Assembly: GCA_002104985.1 (NCBI GenBank)
Contig: MCGO01000019.1
Location: forward strand, 62,001 to 126,000
Origin: Rhizoclosmatium globosum
Taxonomy: Eukaryota > Chytridiomycota > Chytridiomycetes > Chytridiales > Chytriomycetaceae
Direction of reading: 5' to 3'
DNA: 64,000 bases
Under the pieces are notes generated by a model that was given only the letters and a program-made list of their open reading frames with translations, was not told where the DNA came from and made no database searches. Shown in pieces: positions 1 through 9,551 of the stretch; position 1 is the first letter of the stretch; every line of letters begins with the position of its first letter. Both the position numbers and the translations under genes were made by a program.

Positions 1-716
1 GTATACTCAAGCACACCAGTAAACCCCGCCACGGAATCAACACCAAATATAGACTGTCGAGTCGCGGAATGCATTCCATCTGCACCCACAAGAAAATCCC
101 CAGTCGTCGTAGACCCATCATGAAAGAACGCGATAATCCCGCGTTTCGTTTCGTTAACTGCATGCAGCTTCTTTCCAGTAAAACAACGGATCCCAGATCG
201 CTGACACGCCTGTAATAGTATGCTCCTCCACTTGATATTAAGGGTAGTTTTAGTCAACCTGTTTCGAAATGTTCAAGATCATATCACACAACCTTGGAGT
301 ACAGGATCTGACGCGGAACACTCAGAGTTGCATCTGATTTAGAAACAAGTTTCGACGTCGCTTTCGAAATGGCTCCGGATCCATTGATCTTGAAGTAGGT
401 TGTGCTAGGACACACGCTGGATTGCGTCATTACCTCCTCCAATAGTCCTAGCGACCGGATCAGGCGGAGTGCATTCGTGGACAGGATAACTGCACCTAGA
501 GCATGAAACGATTGATGTGATAGATTCAGAGAATTGTTAGGAAGTTGGGTTACCTCCTGTTTCTTCAAATTCAACTGGTGTTGAAAGACTTTCGAGGCCA
601 GTGACTTTGTTGATTGATTGTTCTTGTTCGTAAAGCGTTGGATGAATTCCGACTTGCTTCAGAGCAAGAGCTGTTGAAGCCCCGATAAGGCCAGCTCCAA
701 CAACAATTGCACGCAT
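1..716 (-). CDS. FAD-dependent monooxygenase paralog 1, 3' part outside window
   Basis: Class A flavoprotein monooxygenase (salicylate hydroxylase / zeaxanthin epoxidase-like superfamily); substrate unknown. Start ATG at 716 gives the Rossmann dinucleotide motif VVGAGLIGAS. Exons are about 716-554, 495-293 and 230 onward, joined by GT-AG introns at the same places as in the five paralogs in this window. Exon 3 carries the FAD/NAD(P)H contact motif GADGMHSATR. The reading frame is open to base 1, so the GDxAHxxxPxxGxG motif and C-terminus lie beyond the window. It is more diverged than its neighbours: it has WRS where they have LHS at the start of exon 3, and a slightly shorter exon 2. No frameshift is visible. 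Confidence 0.88.
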
Positions 717-797
717 TTTTCGAAAACGCCACGAGATACATTTCAAATCACAACTACTATGAACTCTATTTCAAAAGAACAAAATCTAACAATGTGG

Positions 798-2175
798 TTA
801 CATTGCCAAACTAATTGCTTTCTGAACTTCAGTCGGACAATCATACAAGTTGTAATACTTGACCAAATTATAGTTGAACAAGAAAATTCCGAAACGAAGC
901 ATAAAATGGCCCATGGTTTGAGAGCCTTCGTAATACTGTTTCGCCATTTCTCTGCTCCGCTTCGCCGCATCATGGCCACGTGGGACACGCAGTTGAGAGT
1001 ACAAAGCAATTACTTTAGACAGTTCAGATGAAGCTTGATAGTGACGGAAAAGTTCAAGAAGATCACCAACATCTTCAAGGCCAGTCAAAAGTCCAAGACC
1101 AGCGTTTGGAACCATTCCATGGGCAGCATCTCCAATAAGGAGAACGCGTCCTTTATGGTACGTTGGTAGATCTGGAAGATCGTAAATAGCAGCGGGCGAG
1201 ATTCTGAACGACTTTCTCATCATGGCCTCAATGTTCTTTGGTAACCCCCATTCAGCAAGCAGGTCCGCCAACCGCGCAGATTCCTTTGGCAAATCAGGGT
1301 GTGGTCTGTATTCTTCACCTTCAACAGGTGGCGGATCGTTGAACGTCATGACTTGAACTGCGGCGAGTTCTTCGGAGATTTTGAAGGTACAGACCATTTG
1401 TTTCTTCTCACGCTCAAGGTAAAAGGCACATGTTTCCCTCAAAGTGATATTGTTTTCTGCAGTACGGACTACACCAATATGGCCGATACAGCCTGTGAAA
1501 TCAGCTCTGGAACTTTGCACCAAAAATAGCACGACGAGTGGCTGAATGAATACCGTCTGCTCCAATCAGGAAGTCTCCTGTTGCGCTACTTCCATCGGCG
1601 AATTTTGCTGTTACTGCTTGTTCCTCTTCAACCACACCTGAGAGTTTCTTGCCAGTGAAACAGCGAACGCCAGCCTTGTGACATGCTTGCATCAAGATAC
1701 TGTGAAGCTAGTAGAACATCAATAAACCAATTTATGCCAGCAATGGTATCACACCTTTGAACGCAAGATCTGGACAGGGGGTTGAAGAGCAGGATCAGTC
1801 TCACCCGCCTTTCTGTTCACATTCGCAGCGTCGAGAGCAATTGGAGCAGATCCATCGATTTTGAACCAATATGTGGTTTTGGATGGAAGTGATGCCGCCA
1901 TCACTTCATCTAAAAGTCCTAAAGTACGGAGGACTCTCAAACCGCTAGCAGCAAGGACAACAGAGCCTACGTTAAGACTAAGAAGTTGGTATTGTATCAG
2001 TTTATAGCTTACCTCCTGAATCTCCAAAGTCGACGGCAACAGGAGCACCTCCAGAATTGAGTGCCGCTTGGACAAGATCCACTTGATCATATAGAGTGCT
2101 TTCAATGCCAACTTGGCTGAGCGCGATTGCTGTAGCTGCACCAACAAGGCCACTGCCTACAATCAGCGCGTGCAT
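798..2175 (-). CDS. FAD-dependent monooxygenase paralog 2
   Basis: Class A flavin monooxygenase of about 430 aa. Three exons: 2175-2013 (163 nt), 1966-1755 (212 nt) and about 1709-798. It shows the N-terminal GxGxxG (VGSGLVGAAT), the DG motif GADGIHSATRR and the FAD-ribityl GD motif GDAAHGMVPNAGLG. The substrate cannot be read from sequence. The start was chosen because all paralogs begin with MHA(L/V/I)I just before the Rossmann strand. The frame changes by one base near 1513, at a run of three A after the GADG motif; removing one A restores the family sequence. That suggests a consensus error rather than a dead gene. It lies tail-to-head with paralogs 1 and 3. Confidence 0.9.
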
Positions 2176-2371
2176 TTGTTTGAGGGGTGAAATATTTTCC
2201 TGTTGTTGATCTCCAAAATTGATCTCCACCACACCATTAATTTTACGAAATGCATTACCCTGCCGGTTTGGAGGCTTCATGTCAATGAGAAAGGTGTCAA
2301 TTTATGACTCAAAAACGATTTATTTCTAGTACTATACTCTATAATGAACGAAAAAGAAAGATTTCGCAACT

Positions 2372-3754
2372 TCACATTGCTTTGATCGCAGCAGCCACTT
2401 CATTTGGACAATCGTATGCCTTATAGAGTGTGGCAATGTTATAGTTGAACAAAAAGATCCCAAACCTCAACAAAATATGACCAATTGTTTGAGAACCTTC
2501 ATAATACTGCTTGGCCATATCGCGACTACGTTTTGCGGCGTCATGACCTCTTGGAACACGGAGTTTGGAGTAAAGATTCAAAGCTTTCAAGAGATCCTTG
2601 GATTCTGGGAAATTACGGAAGAGCTCCAACAAAACCCCAACGTCTTCAAGCCCAGTGAGTAAACCAAGACCAGAATTTGGTACCATGCCGTGAGCAGCAT
2701 CACCGATAATAAGACACGGCCTTTGTGGTAAGTCTGCAGGTCTGGAAGGTCATAAATTGCGGCAGGGGAAATTCTGAAAGACTTGCGCATCATCATTTCG
2801 ATATTCTTAGGAAGCCCCCAAGATTCCATAATATCTGCCAACGAGTAGATTCCTTTGGCAAATCAGCATATGGGCGTATTCATCTCCTTCCACTGGAGTT
2901 GGGTCATTGAAGGTAGAGACTTGAACTGCCGCAACTTCCTCCGAAACTTTAATGTGAGACAATTTGCTTCTTGTCACGGTCAATGAACATTGCACATGGC
3001 TCGTTCAAGACAATGTTGTGCTCCTTGAGCTTGACAACCCCAATATGTCCAATAACTCCAGTGAACTCGGCCTTTGAAGACTGCCCAAACATCGCACGGC
3101 GCGTTGCAGAATGAATTCCGTCAGCTCCAACAACAAAATCACCGGTCGCATTCGTGCCATCAGCGAACTGAACAGTAACGCTGCTTCCAGATTCGTTGTA
3201 TGAACAAACTTTTTACCGGTGAACGTGCGGATCCCGGCTTTATGGCAAGCTTGCATCAAAATATTGTGGAGCTTTGGATATAGATTTAGATATACCCTTA
3301 AACATAAATCACCAAGTCCAAAGTCTAATTACCTTAGAGCGGAGAATCTGAATAGGGGATTGCAGAGCTGGGTCGGTTTCTCCTGCTTTCTTGTTGGCAT
3401 TCACATTGTCGAGGACGATTGGGGATGTGCCGTTGATTTTAAACCATGTGACGGTTGGGGATGGGAGGGAAGCCGCAAGTACTTCTTCTAGGAGTCCAAG
3501 TGTTCGAAGAACTCGAAGACTTGTAGACGCCATAAGTACGGAGCCTTGTTGGATGTCATGTAAACATGCGGGAGAAATTAAATTGGTTCACCTCCAGAGT
3601 CGCCAAAGTCCACTGCAACAGGTGCTCCACCAGACGCAATGGCAGCTTGTACGAGGTCGACTTGATCATACAATGTGGAGTCGATTCCAACTTGTTTCAG
3701 AGCAAGGGCGGTTGTAGCTCCAACGAGTCCACTTCCAATAATCACACCATGCAT
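2372..3754 (-). pseudogene. FAD-dependent monooxygenase paralog 3, multiply frameshifted
   Basis: Same family and same exon plan as paralog 2: exon 1 3754-3592 (163 nt), exon 2 3544-3333 (212 nt), exon 3 about 3275-2372. The Rossmann motif (VIIGSGLVGAT), GADGIHSATRR and GDAAHGMVPNSGLG are all present, but in different frames. At least five one-base shifts break exon 3, near 3208, 2955, 2875, 2845 and 2711. No large deletion or transposon is seen and amino-acid similarity runs to the last codon. It is either a recently dead copy or a locus with poor consensus quality; the sequence alone cannot decide. It is labelled pseudogene because the frame as given is not translatable. Confidence 0.7.
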
Positions 3755-4329
3755 TTTTGATTGAAAATTTAATTATGTGATTTAAGATAAGAGCCCCACA
3801 GAAACTGAGTAACTATTTTTTTATAATATTCATGGTCCACTTACACGCACACCTATCCAGAAAAGTAAACCTTGAAGACTTTTGAGAGGTGATTAGAAAA
3901 TAAAGATAAGCGGGAGCCCATCGGAAGATAACCACAACTGCTTTGTTTGATTCTTCCATTCTCCTAATGGAATCCCAGTTCAAAACTTTGAGTCGATGAT
4001 CAAAAGAGTATTTATTGGAAACGGAAAAAGAACGTATTGTAAGTGATTGCAAATGATGAGGCAGCATTTATTTAATCAGCTGTTAACAAGACTAAATGGA
4101 TATACATGCAGTAATTGTGTTTAAAATATGGTTTCTGTTGCTACTTCAAGGCACCGCCAACTACGTACCGTCAATCCCATAACAATAAGCTGGTTTCCCA
4201 CTATTAGTAGGCATGAATTACATGATTCTGGCATTTTGGGAACGAAGTTGATAAGTGTTGAGCAGTTGCCATACTTAAAACCGTGCCTTAGGCCTCCCAT
4301 TCCCTCGCCGCCGCCAAACAGAAAAGAAG
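3755..4329. other. Intergenic, no gene seen
   Basis: Lies upstream of monooxygenase paralog 3 and downstream of the tRNA-Leu 3' end. AT-rich, with only short unsupported open frames. No repeat or known motif was recognised. Confidence 0.5.
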
Positions 4330-4412
4330 TGAGCAGAGTGGGATTCGAACCCACGCCTACGAATAGATCACGGCCTTAACGTGACGCCTTAGACCCTGCC
4401 GAACATCGGACC
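4330..4412 (-). tRNA. tRNA-Leu(AAG), somewhat degenerate
   Basis: An 83-nt fold. T-arm GTGGG-TTCGAAT-CCCAC and anticodon arm TCACG-TTAAGGC-CGTGA give anticodon AAG, which reads CUU. The D-loop GGTCTAAGGC and a long variable arm are typical of class II leucine tRNAs. The acceptor stem GGTCCGA / TCTGCTC has two mismatches plus a wobble, and the D-stem is weak (TTC opposite GGC). It could be a mutated copy, carry sequence errors, or be a pseudo-tRNA. It ends 18 bp from the left edge of the putative mobile element. Confidence 0.75.
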
Positions 4413-4430
4413 TCTATAAAATTTTTTGTC

Positions 4431-4453
4431 CAAACCGGGCCAACAACCGGGCC
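4431..4453. repeat. Left terminal inverted motif of composite element
   Basis: CAAACCGGGCCAA followed by CAACCGGGC. The reverse complement of 14414-14434 reads CAAACCGGGCCAA then GACCGGG. The two copies match over 13 bases and then about seven more with a small gap, and they bracket the recombinase-encoding block. No clear target-site duplication flanks them. Confidence 0.5.
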
Positions 4454-4881
4454 ACCACCCAAATCCCCAACGCAACACAAAAATCCCTTCTTCATAAAGA
4501 CACACTGCATAGGATATTCTACGCGTGTATTGCGGAGGAAACGAAGATCGTGGGTCCTCTAAGAAGTCTGTTTGGTGCTATTATGCCTGTGTTTAACCGC
4601 CTGCCGTGTACAGGCTTCCAATTTTTGGATGAAAACATGATAATAAATATTACTCTATTCATAATGTACAAGGAAAGGCAGGATTCATGCGCGCGCTCTC
4701 CAAAGATGATACAGGCTAAATGCCAAACTCAGACAAAAGCAACCATTAGCACAAATATCCGCAAACGTAAGGCGGTCTGCAAATACTGAGTGTGATTTTG
4801 AATATAAAGGCCCGGACCGTGTCAGAATCGATACAGATGTTGCAGAGCCCAGACCACAATTTTTCACGTAACAACACGACA
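4454..4881. other. Left subterminal non-coding region of the element
   Basis: About 430 bp between the left inverted motif and the DUF3987 start codon. It has a CGTGTATTGCGGAGG-like GC patch, then AT-rich sequence and TATAAAGG near 4803. It probably contains the promoter of the DUF3987 gene. Nothing else was recognised. Confidence 0.4.
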
Positions 4882-6491
4882 ATGCTTTCGTACGAAACTG
4901 AAGCAGCACGTCGAAAGGACTTGATTGATGCTGCCATTGCAGTATGCGATAGCTTCAATATACACAATGTGCTTGTTAAGCACATCTCGTCGTTCATATC
5001 GGAAATAGGTTTGTATATGCTTGGTCGGTAGAGAGAGACTAACAAGATATTTAGCACAGAGTCACACGCTACCTAAAGAATGCCACCTTTTCCTCATTCT
5101 CTCAATCACAGGATTTTTTCTAGACCGTGTTTTGGTAGCAAACGAGTGGAACGAAGTGACTGTCATTTGGCCAGTTATTGCAGCAGGTGTGAGCAGCGGG
5201 AAGTCGGCTGTTCATCGGTACATTATGGCTGAGCTCCAAACACTAATCAATGAGGGCCTTTTGGATGAAGACTACATTATGCAAATATTTACACCTGAGG
5301 GATTCATTTCTACGCTGGCTGCAAATGATGGAAATGGCCTTGGCGTATTAGATGAGTTTGCAACACTCTTCAACAACTATCGTCCAAAAGACCACAAGGA
5401 TGTTAATACTGCAAACATGACTGCTTGGTTGAGTATTTATGATGGAGGCTCCGTTATGAAGAATCTTGTGTCGAAGAAAATTGGTTTCGATAAGTCAAAT
5501 GTTGTTTTTGCTGGTTTCATTCAGCCAGATGGCGCCTCACAACTTCTGGAAAGTAAAGATGCAACAGGTTTGCAATGCCCAGCTAAAAATGAAGTCTAAC
5601 CAAATTTATAGGCCTATTTGACAGGTTCATGTGGTATTTTCCACGTTGCGACATTTCAACTTGGAATCGAGTAAAACTATATGAACCGATGACCACTCCA
5701 AAGAAGCAAACGCCAGACTACCTGGACTTCCAAGGCATCGATATATCTGCAGATAACTCAGCAGCTCCGTCACCAACTCGCACAGGAGAAAGGCTGCTAA
5801 TTCCGAGCGTTGCGGAAATGGTGTGGAAGCCACTTATTAATATCAAAAAGAGGAGAGGGTCTATTGGCCTCACATTTCGGCTGAGTGTTGCTGCTGAAAG
5901 AATCTTTGGCAAGTTTGTGAACAAAATTGGTTTGAATTATCCCACAAATACTCCACTTGCAGGTATTGCGAGACAATATGTGTATTAAGCATTAACCAAA
6001 TTGATGTAGGAGTTGCAGGAAAAATGAAAGGGTTTGTTGTGCGCTGTTCTGCAGTGATTGAATGCCTTGACCGCGTTTTATCTCCCGACTTTGATCCAGA
6101 AGCTGGATGGGAGGAAGGCGACGTTGGAATAAGTAATCTATCAATAATGAGCGCTATTAGTATTGCAAACATGTTGCTGGATGTGAAGAAATGTTGGGTT
6201 CGTACACCAAAGACAGCAAAATCTGTTGAAGAGGGAAATATTGCTGCGTTTATGGCTTGGATAAAGATTCAAGTCGACACAAACGCAACGTCTTCCCTTG
6301 ACTTCACTTCCACAACTCTACTTCAAGCAAAGAAAATCAAGAACCCGGCAAGTGGAAGAAGCTGCAATGCTGAAGAAGTGAGAGCGTTCTTGAATAATGT
6401 GATGGTTTCGGAGTCAAAGGGTAAATTGTCTAAGAAACAAGGCTCAACAACTGTGTACACATGGAAAATGAATGGACCCACACCTGTGTAG
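4882..6491 (+). CDS. DUF3987-type P-loop protein (element gene 1)
   Basis: Four exons (4882-5008, 5112-5567, 5612-5962, 6010-6491) join cleanly in phase to about 471 aa with no frameshift. Exon 2 opens with a Walker A-like loop, AAGVSSGKSAVHRYI, followed by LGVLDEFATLF, a Walker B-like strand ending in acidic residues. The order P-loop, acidic strand, then GLFDRFMWYFPR matches DUF3987 proteins, which occur in phage and mobile-element primase-helicase modules. This copy has the ATPase-like core but no primase domain. A role in element replication or excision is inferred from context. The start was chosen as the ATG beginning MLSYETEAARRKDL, since the helix that follows is continuous; an upstream in-frame ATG at 4792 is possible. 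Confidence 0.75.
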
Positions 6492-6581
6492 CTGTCACTT
6501 TATTTATTCTGTTACGTATTATCTTATCTTTATTAAAATGGAGTTTGGTGTTTTTGATTGGTGTTTTGTTATTAACCCAAA

Positions 6582-7878
6582 ATGAAACGACATCATCCAG
6601 CCAACTCGTCGCAACAGACTTCACACAATAGCGGGGAAAACGCAAACAATCAAGTCATGCTTACAGAATCATCTGAGCCAAAGCCGAAGCTAATGAAGTC
6701 AAGCATCCAAACGAATCGCAGTAACGTTAAGAAGAGGATAACAGCTCGAACAAAGGATACAGCAACAAAAGCACCATCTTCGAGTTTGGCCACAGATGAT
6801 ACGGTCATTGTACAACCAAGCAGCAGTCAAACAGTTACACCCAAGTCAGTTGAGAAAGGTACATCACAACTTATACAGCCAATACTAACAAAGAATTGCA
6901 TTAGAATCTATTGGATTAGTGCAGGGAGCGGAAACAGTGGAGTGGGCCACGGAGTTTGTGCAATACGAGTCCGGAACTAAGCTCACTCGTACTTTAAAGC
7001 GAGTATTCCCGGATCGTTCTGTTAAATATGGACAATTGATTGATATTACAAATGGAAACAAGGCAGTCGGGATGATGTAAGACCTCTTCCTTGGACTGCG
7101 TCAACTGAAAATGATTCGCAGCTACCGAAATGTGATACCAGAAAAATACGAATTGAGTAGTTCTATTAAGGACTTTGTTGGGAATAAGTCACGCTTTGTC
7201 GGAAAGTGGAAACGTTATGTGAACAGTATGTCGGCAACAGCTGACTCTCGCCGTCTTGCTAAGTCCCAGTCATATCATGCCATTGTCCAAGAACTTGGCC
7301 CTATTCTCCACTTCTTGCAGGAATTCATGCGTCGTTATCTTCCTGGTCTTTATTCTCACTTCAAACGAACCCGCAAGCTCTTTAATAACTATGTTGCCAC
7401 TGTAACCAAAAATCCTTTAATGTATCAAACCCAGACTCCACTGTCATCCACCGAGATTGATGTTTTGAGCGAAGATTTCATGGGAATTTTTACGTTGTTT
7501 TGTCTTGGTCACAATTCTGGACGTTCTGAGGATATACACGTTGACGGAAATAATATGCAGTATGGTTACAACCTTCTTGTGCCATTTGGATCTTTCCATG
7601 GTGGTGTCATGCAGCTTCCAGAAGTTGGGGTGGAGGTTGAACTGATGGATCGGGATCTGTTCGTCTTTGATGCAGTCTTTTACAAGCATACTTTGACAAA
7701 AGTGATTGGAGAGCGATACTCGTTAATTGCTTTTGAATGCCGTCTGGCAGTAAAACAAATGTATGAATTCAATCACATTACAGAAGCAAGCATGGCTGTG
7801 GGTCGTTACGTTGATGATAATTGGTTCAAACATGTTGGATTGACTCGCCGCTTCAATCCCCTGCAGACTGCAGTCTAG
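6582..7878 (+). CDS. TET/JBP-like 2OG-Fe(II) dioxygenase (element gene 2)
   Basis: Three exons (6582-6858, 6905-7076, 7122-7878) give about 401 aa in one clean frame. Residues 1-92 are a basic, Ser/Thr/Lys-rich disordered tail. The catalytic half has an HxD iron ligand (DIHVDGNN), then LLVPFGSFHGGVMQLPEVG, then the distal histidine and 2-oxoglutarate arginine in FYKHTLTKVIGERYSLIAF. This order matches the double-stranded beta-helix core of TET/JBP nucleic-acid oxygenases, which oxidise 5-methylpyrimidines. In fungi that family is known to be spread by KDZ-type DNA transposons; here it sits beside a Crypton recombinase. All iron and cofactor ligands appear present. Substrate is not shown; another 2OG oxygenase subfamily remains possible. 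Confidence 0.7.
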
Positions 7879-8205
7879 GAGTGCCTGTAAAAAAACGTTT
7901 TTTATATATATTCTTATTTTATTTTCTATTTATTGAATGAATGTCCCTTATTATTCGCCTTTTTTTCTTTGTCCGAAACAAAAGGTAATCCCGCCATGCT
8001 TCCCGCCAACCTCTTCGCTCTCCCTCATCTCATCACCTCACCTTTACAATGAGCAAAGAAGTGTCAGCGGTTCCTCTAAGTTCGCAGACTGCTTTGTTTA
8101 TTGAAATGTGTGTGATTTTGATTTGACGTTGACGAGCAGTCGAAATTCATTTGCAATCCTTTGGTTTTGAGATCCTGAAACTAAATCCATCTTGTTACAG
8201 AAAGA
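7879..8205. other. Gap between element genes 2 and 3
   Basis: Contains the 3' region of the dioxygenase gene, with T-rich sequence and overlapping polyA-like signals. A possible first exon of the next gene starts at ATG 8049 with donor GTGTGTG near 8112 and acceptor TTACAG near 8210. That exon leads into a frame that stops at a run of six C (about 8242), so it works only if there is an indel there. Confidence 0.4.
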
Positions 8206-9193
8206 ATGGTAGAGAATACTTCTCGCCTGCTCTTGCCGTCGCTTCCCCCCTTTTGTAAACCAGGTCTTCTGAAAGCTGCGCGACAAACAGGTGACGCGTT
8301 GCTGAAATACATTGCCAAAATACTAATGCGCAAACTCACTGTCGCAACAGGATATAATGGTCCAATGTCCTGTCAAGAATTATCTGACTTTGCAGAGAAG
8401 CTCAGTCTTGGCCCATATATATACCAACGTCCACTTTCCTTCAAATGTCGCAAACAAAAATCAAAGTACCAAAATGATCCTGACTGGAGCACCTCCATTC
8501 TTGGAACCAAGACCATTGCCCTTGATATTAGTCGACGTGTTCTTGAAGATGGCTTTATCTGCATTTTTGTGGACGCGGAAACGGAAAGGTACGTGCACTC
8601 ATTCCTTCTCTTACTTTAACATTTGCGGATCCAGGCGCAAGGGGGCTGATCTGACACCGACTCATTCGTATGTCGTAGTCGTTGAGCGATATTCCATTCT
8701 GCTGTTCAATCCACACCCAAATAATGTCTCGTGGCCGCCTGCATCGTTTCCACTATTGAATGCTCTTCCAGTTTGTCACCTGAAGTATATTGCCCATGTC
8801 AATGGGGATCAGAATAGTGACACGGACTGCACGTACCGCTGTGTTGACTTTGTTTGTCAATATTCCAAGTCTCTTGAAAATGGAGGCTTCCCTCGTCTCA
8901 AACACACTCGCTTCTCTAAGTTTCAATACAATGGGAACCTGCCAAAAACTACACCTCAGTATCGCAGACATTACTATCACAAGTCAACATCGAAACAGCT
9001 GCTTTCTGGAGAAAACATTGCATCTTATATTGATGTTGGAAAACAACGCTGTCCTGGTCTTGCAAATGACTGTGGAAATGGATGCCTTGCTGTTGCAGAA
9101 GACTCTCAAGGAAATCCACTTTTTCTATGTCAGGCTGTGGCTTGGTCATCGGATGGAAACCCGTACTTTTTGTTACTTGATTTTGATAGCTAA
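8206..9193 (+). CDS. Putative Ulp1/adenain-type cysteine protease (element gene 3)
   Basis: Two exons, 8206-8588 and 8635-9193, give about 313 aa with no frame break. The middle region runs THSYVVVV, then YSILLFNPHPNNVSW, and later GDQNSDTDC followed by RCVDFVCQY. A histidine in a beta strand, an Asn/Asp-Pro after a second strand, and a Gln shortly before a Cys that starts a helix is the order of the catalytic His-Asp/Asn-Gln-Cys set in C48/C5 cysteine proteases. Such proteases occur in several transposon and Polinton-like groups. Similarity is weak and the call rests on this motif order. If real, it may process an element protein or remove SUMO. An upstream exon at 8049 could extend the N-terminus. 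Confidence 0.4.
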
Positions 9194-9551
9194 TCATTTG
9201 AATAAATTGGTATCTGTTTTATAAGAATAAGATGATTTTCACAACGCTCTTTGTATCGAGGGGCCGTGGACGAAAGAAGTGGAACAGATGTGTGGTTTTG
9301 CAATATCTCTTGTCAAACCGCTGCCTATATAGGGCTCCTTCTTTGCAATAATTATGATTAAAATCTGCATTATGTAATTCAGTACATGGAAGAAGCGCTG
9401 TATTTTAGGCGCGCGCCTGGTCTGCATAACACTGCTGGCCAACTCTCCTGGGCTCCCCTTGCCTAAGTACAGCCATAAATATAAATAGTGTTTCTTTGGT
9501 TTGCAATAGGTTCAACGGAAAAATAAGCGCGCGGTCACATAGGTCGGGGTT
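9194..9551. other. Convergent 3' intergenic region
   Basis: Separates the plus-strand protease-like gene from the 3' end of the minus-strand recombinase gene. AATAAA-like signals occur soon after the protease stop (about 9200) and in minus orientation nearer the recombinase end. No gene or repeat was recognised. Confidence 0.45.

Noticed and set aside
4128..4379. Open frame of 83 codons overlapping the tRNA-Leu
   Set aside because: It runs through the tRNA and has no family resemblance; the coding look comes from the absence of stops.
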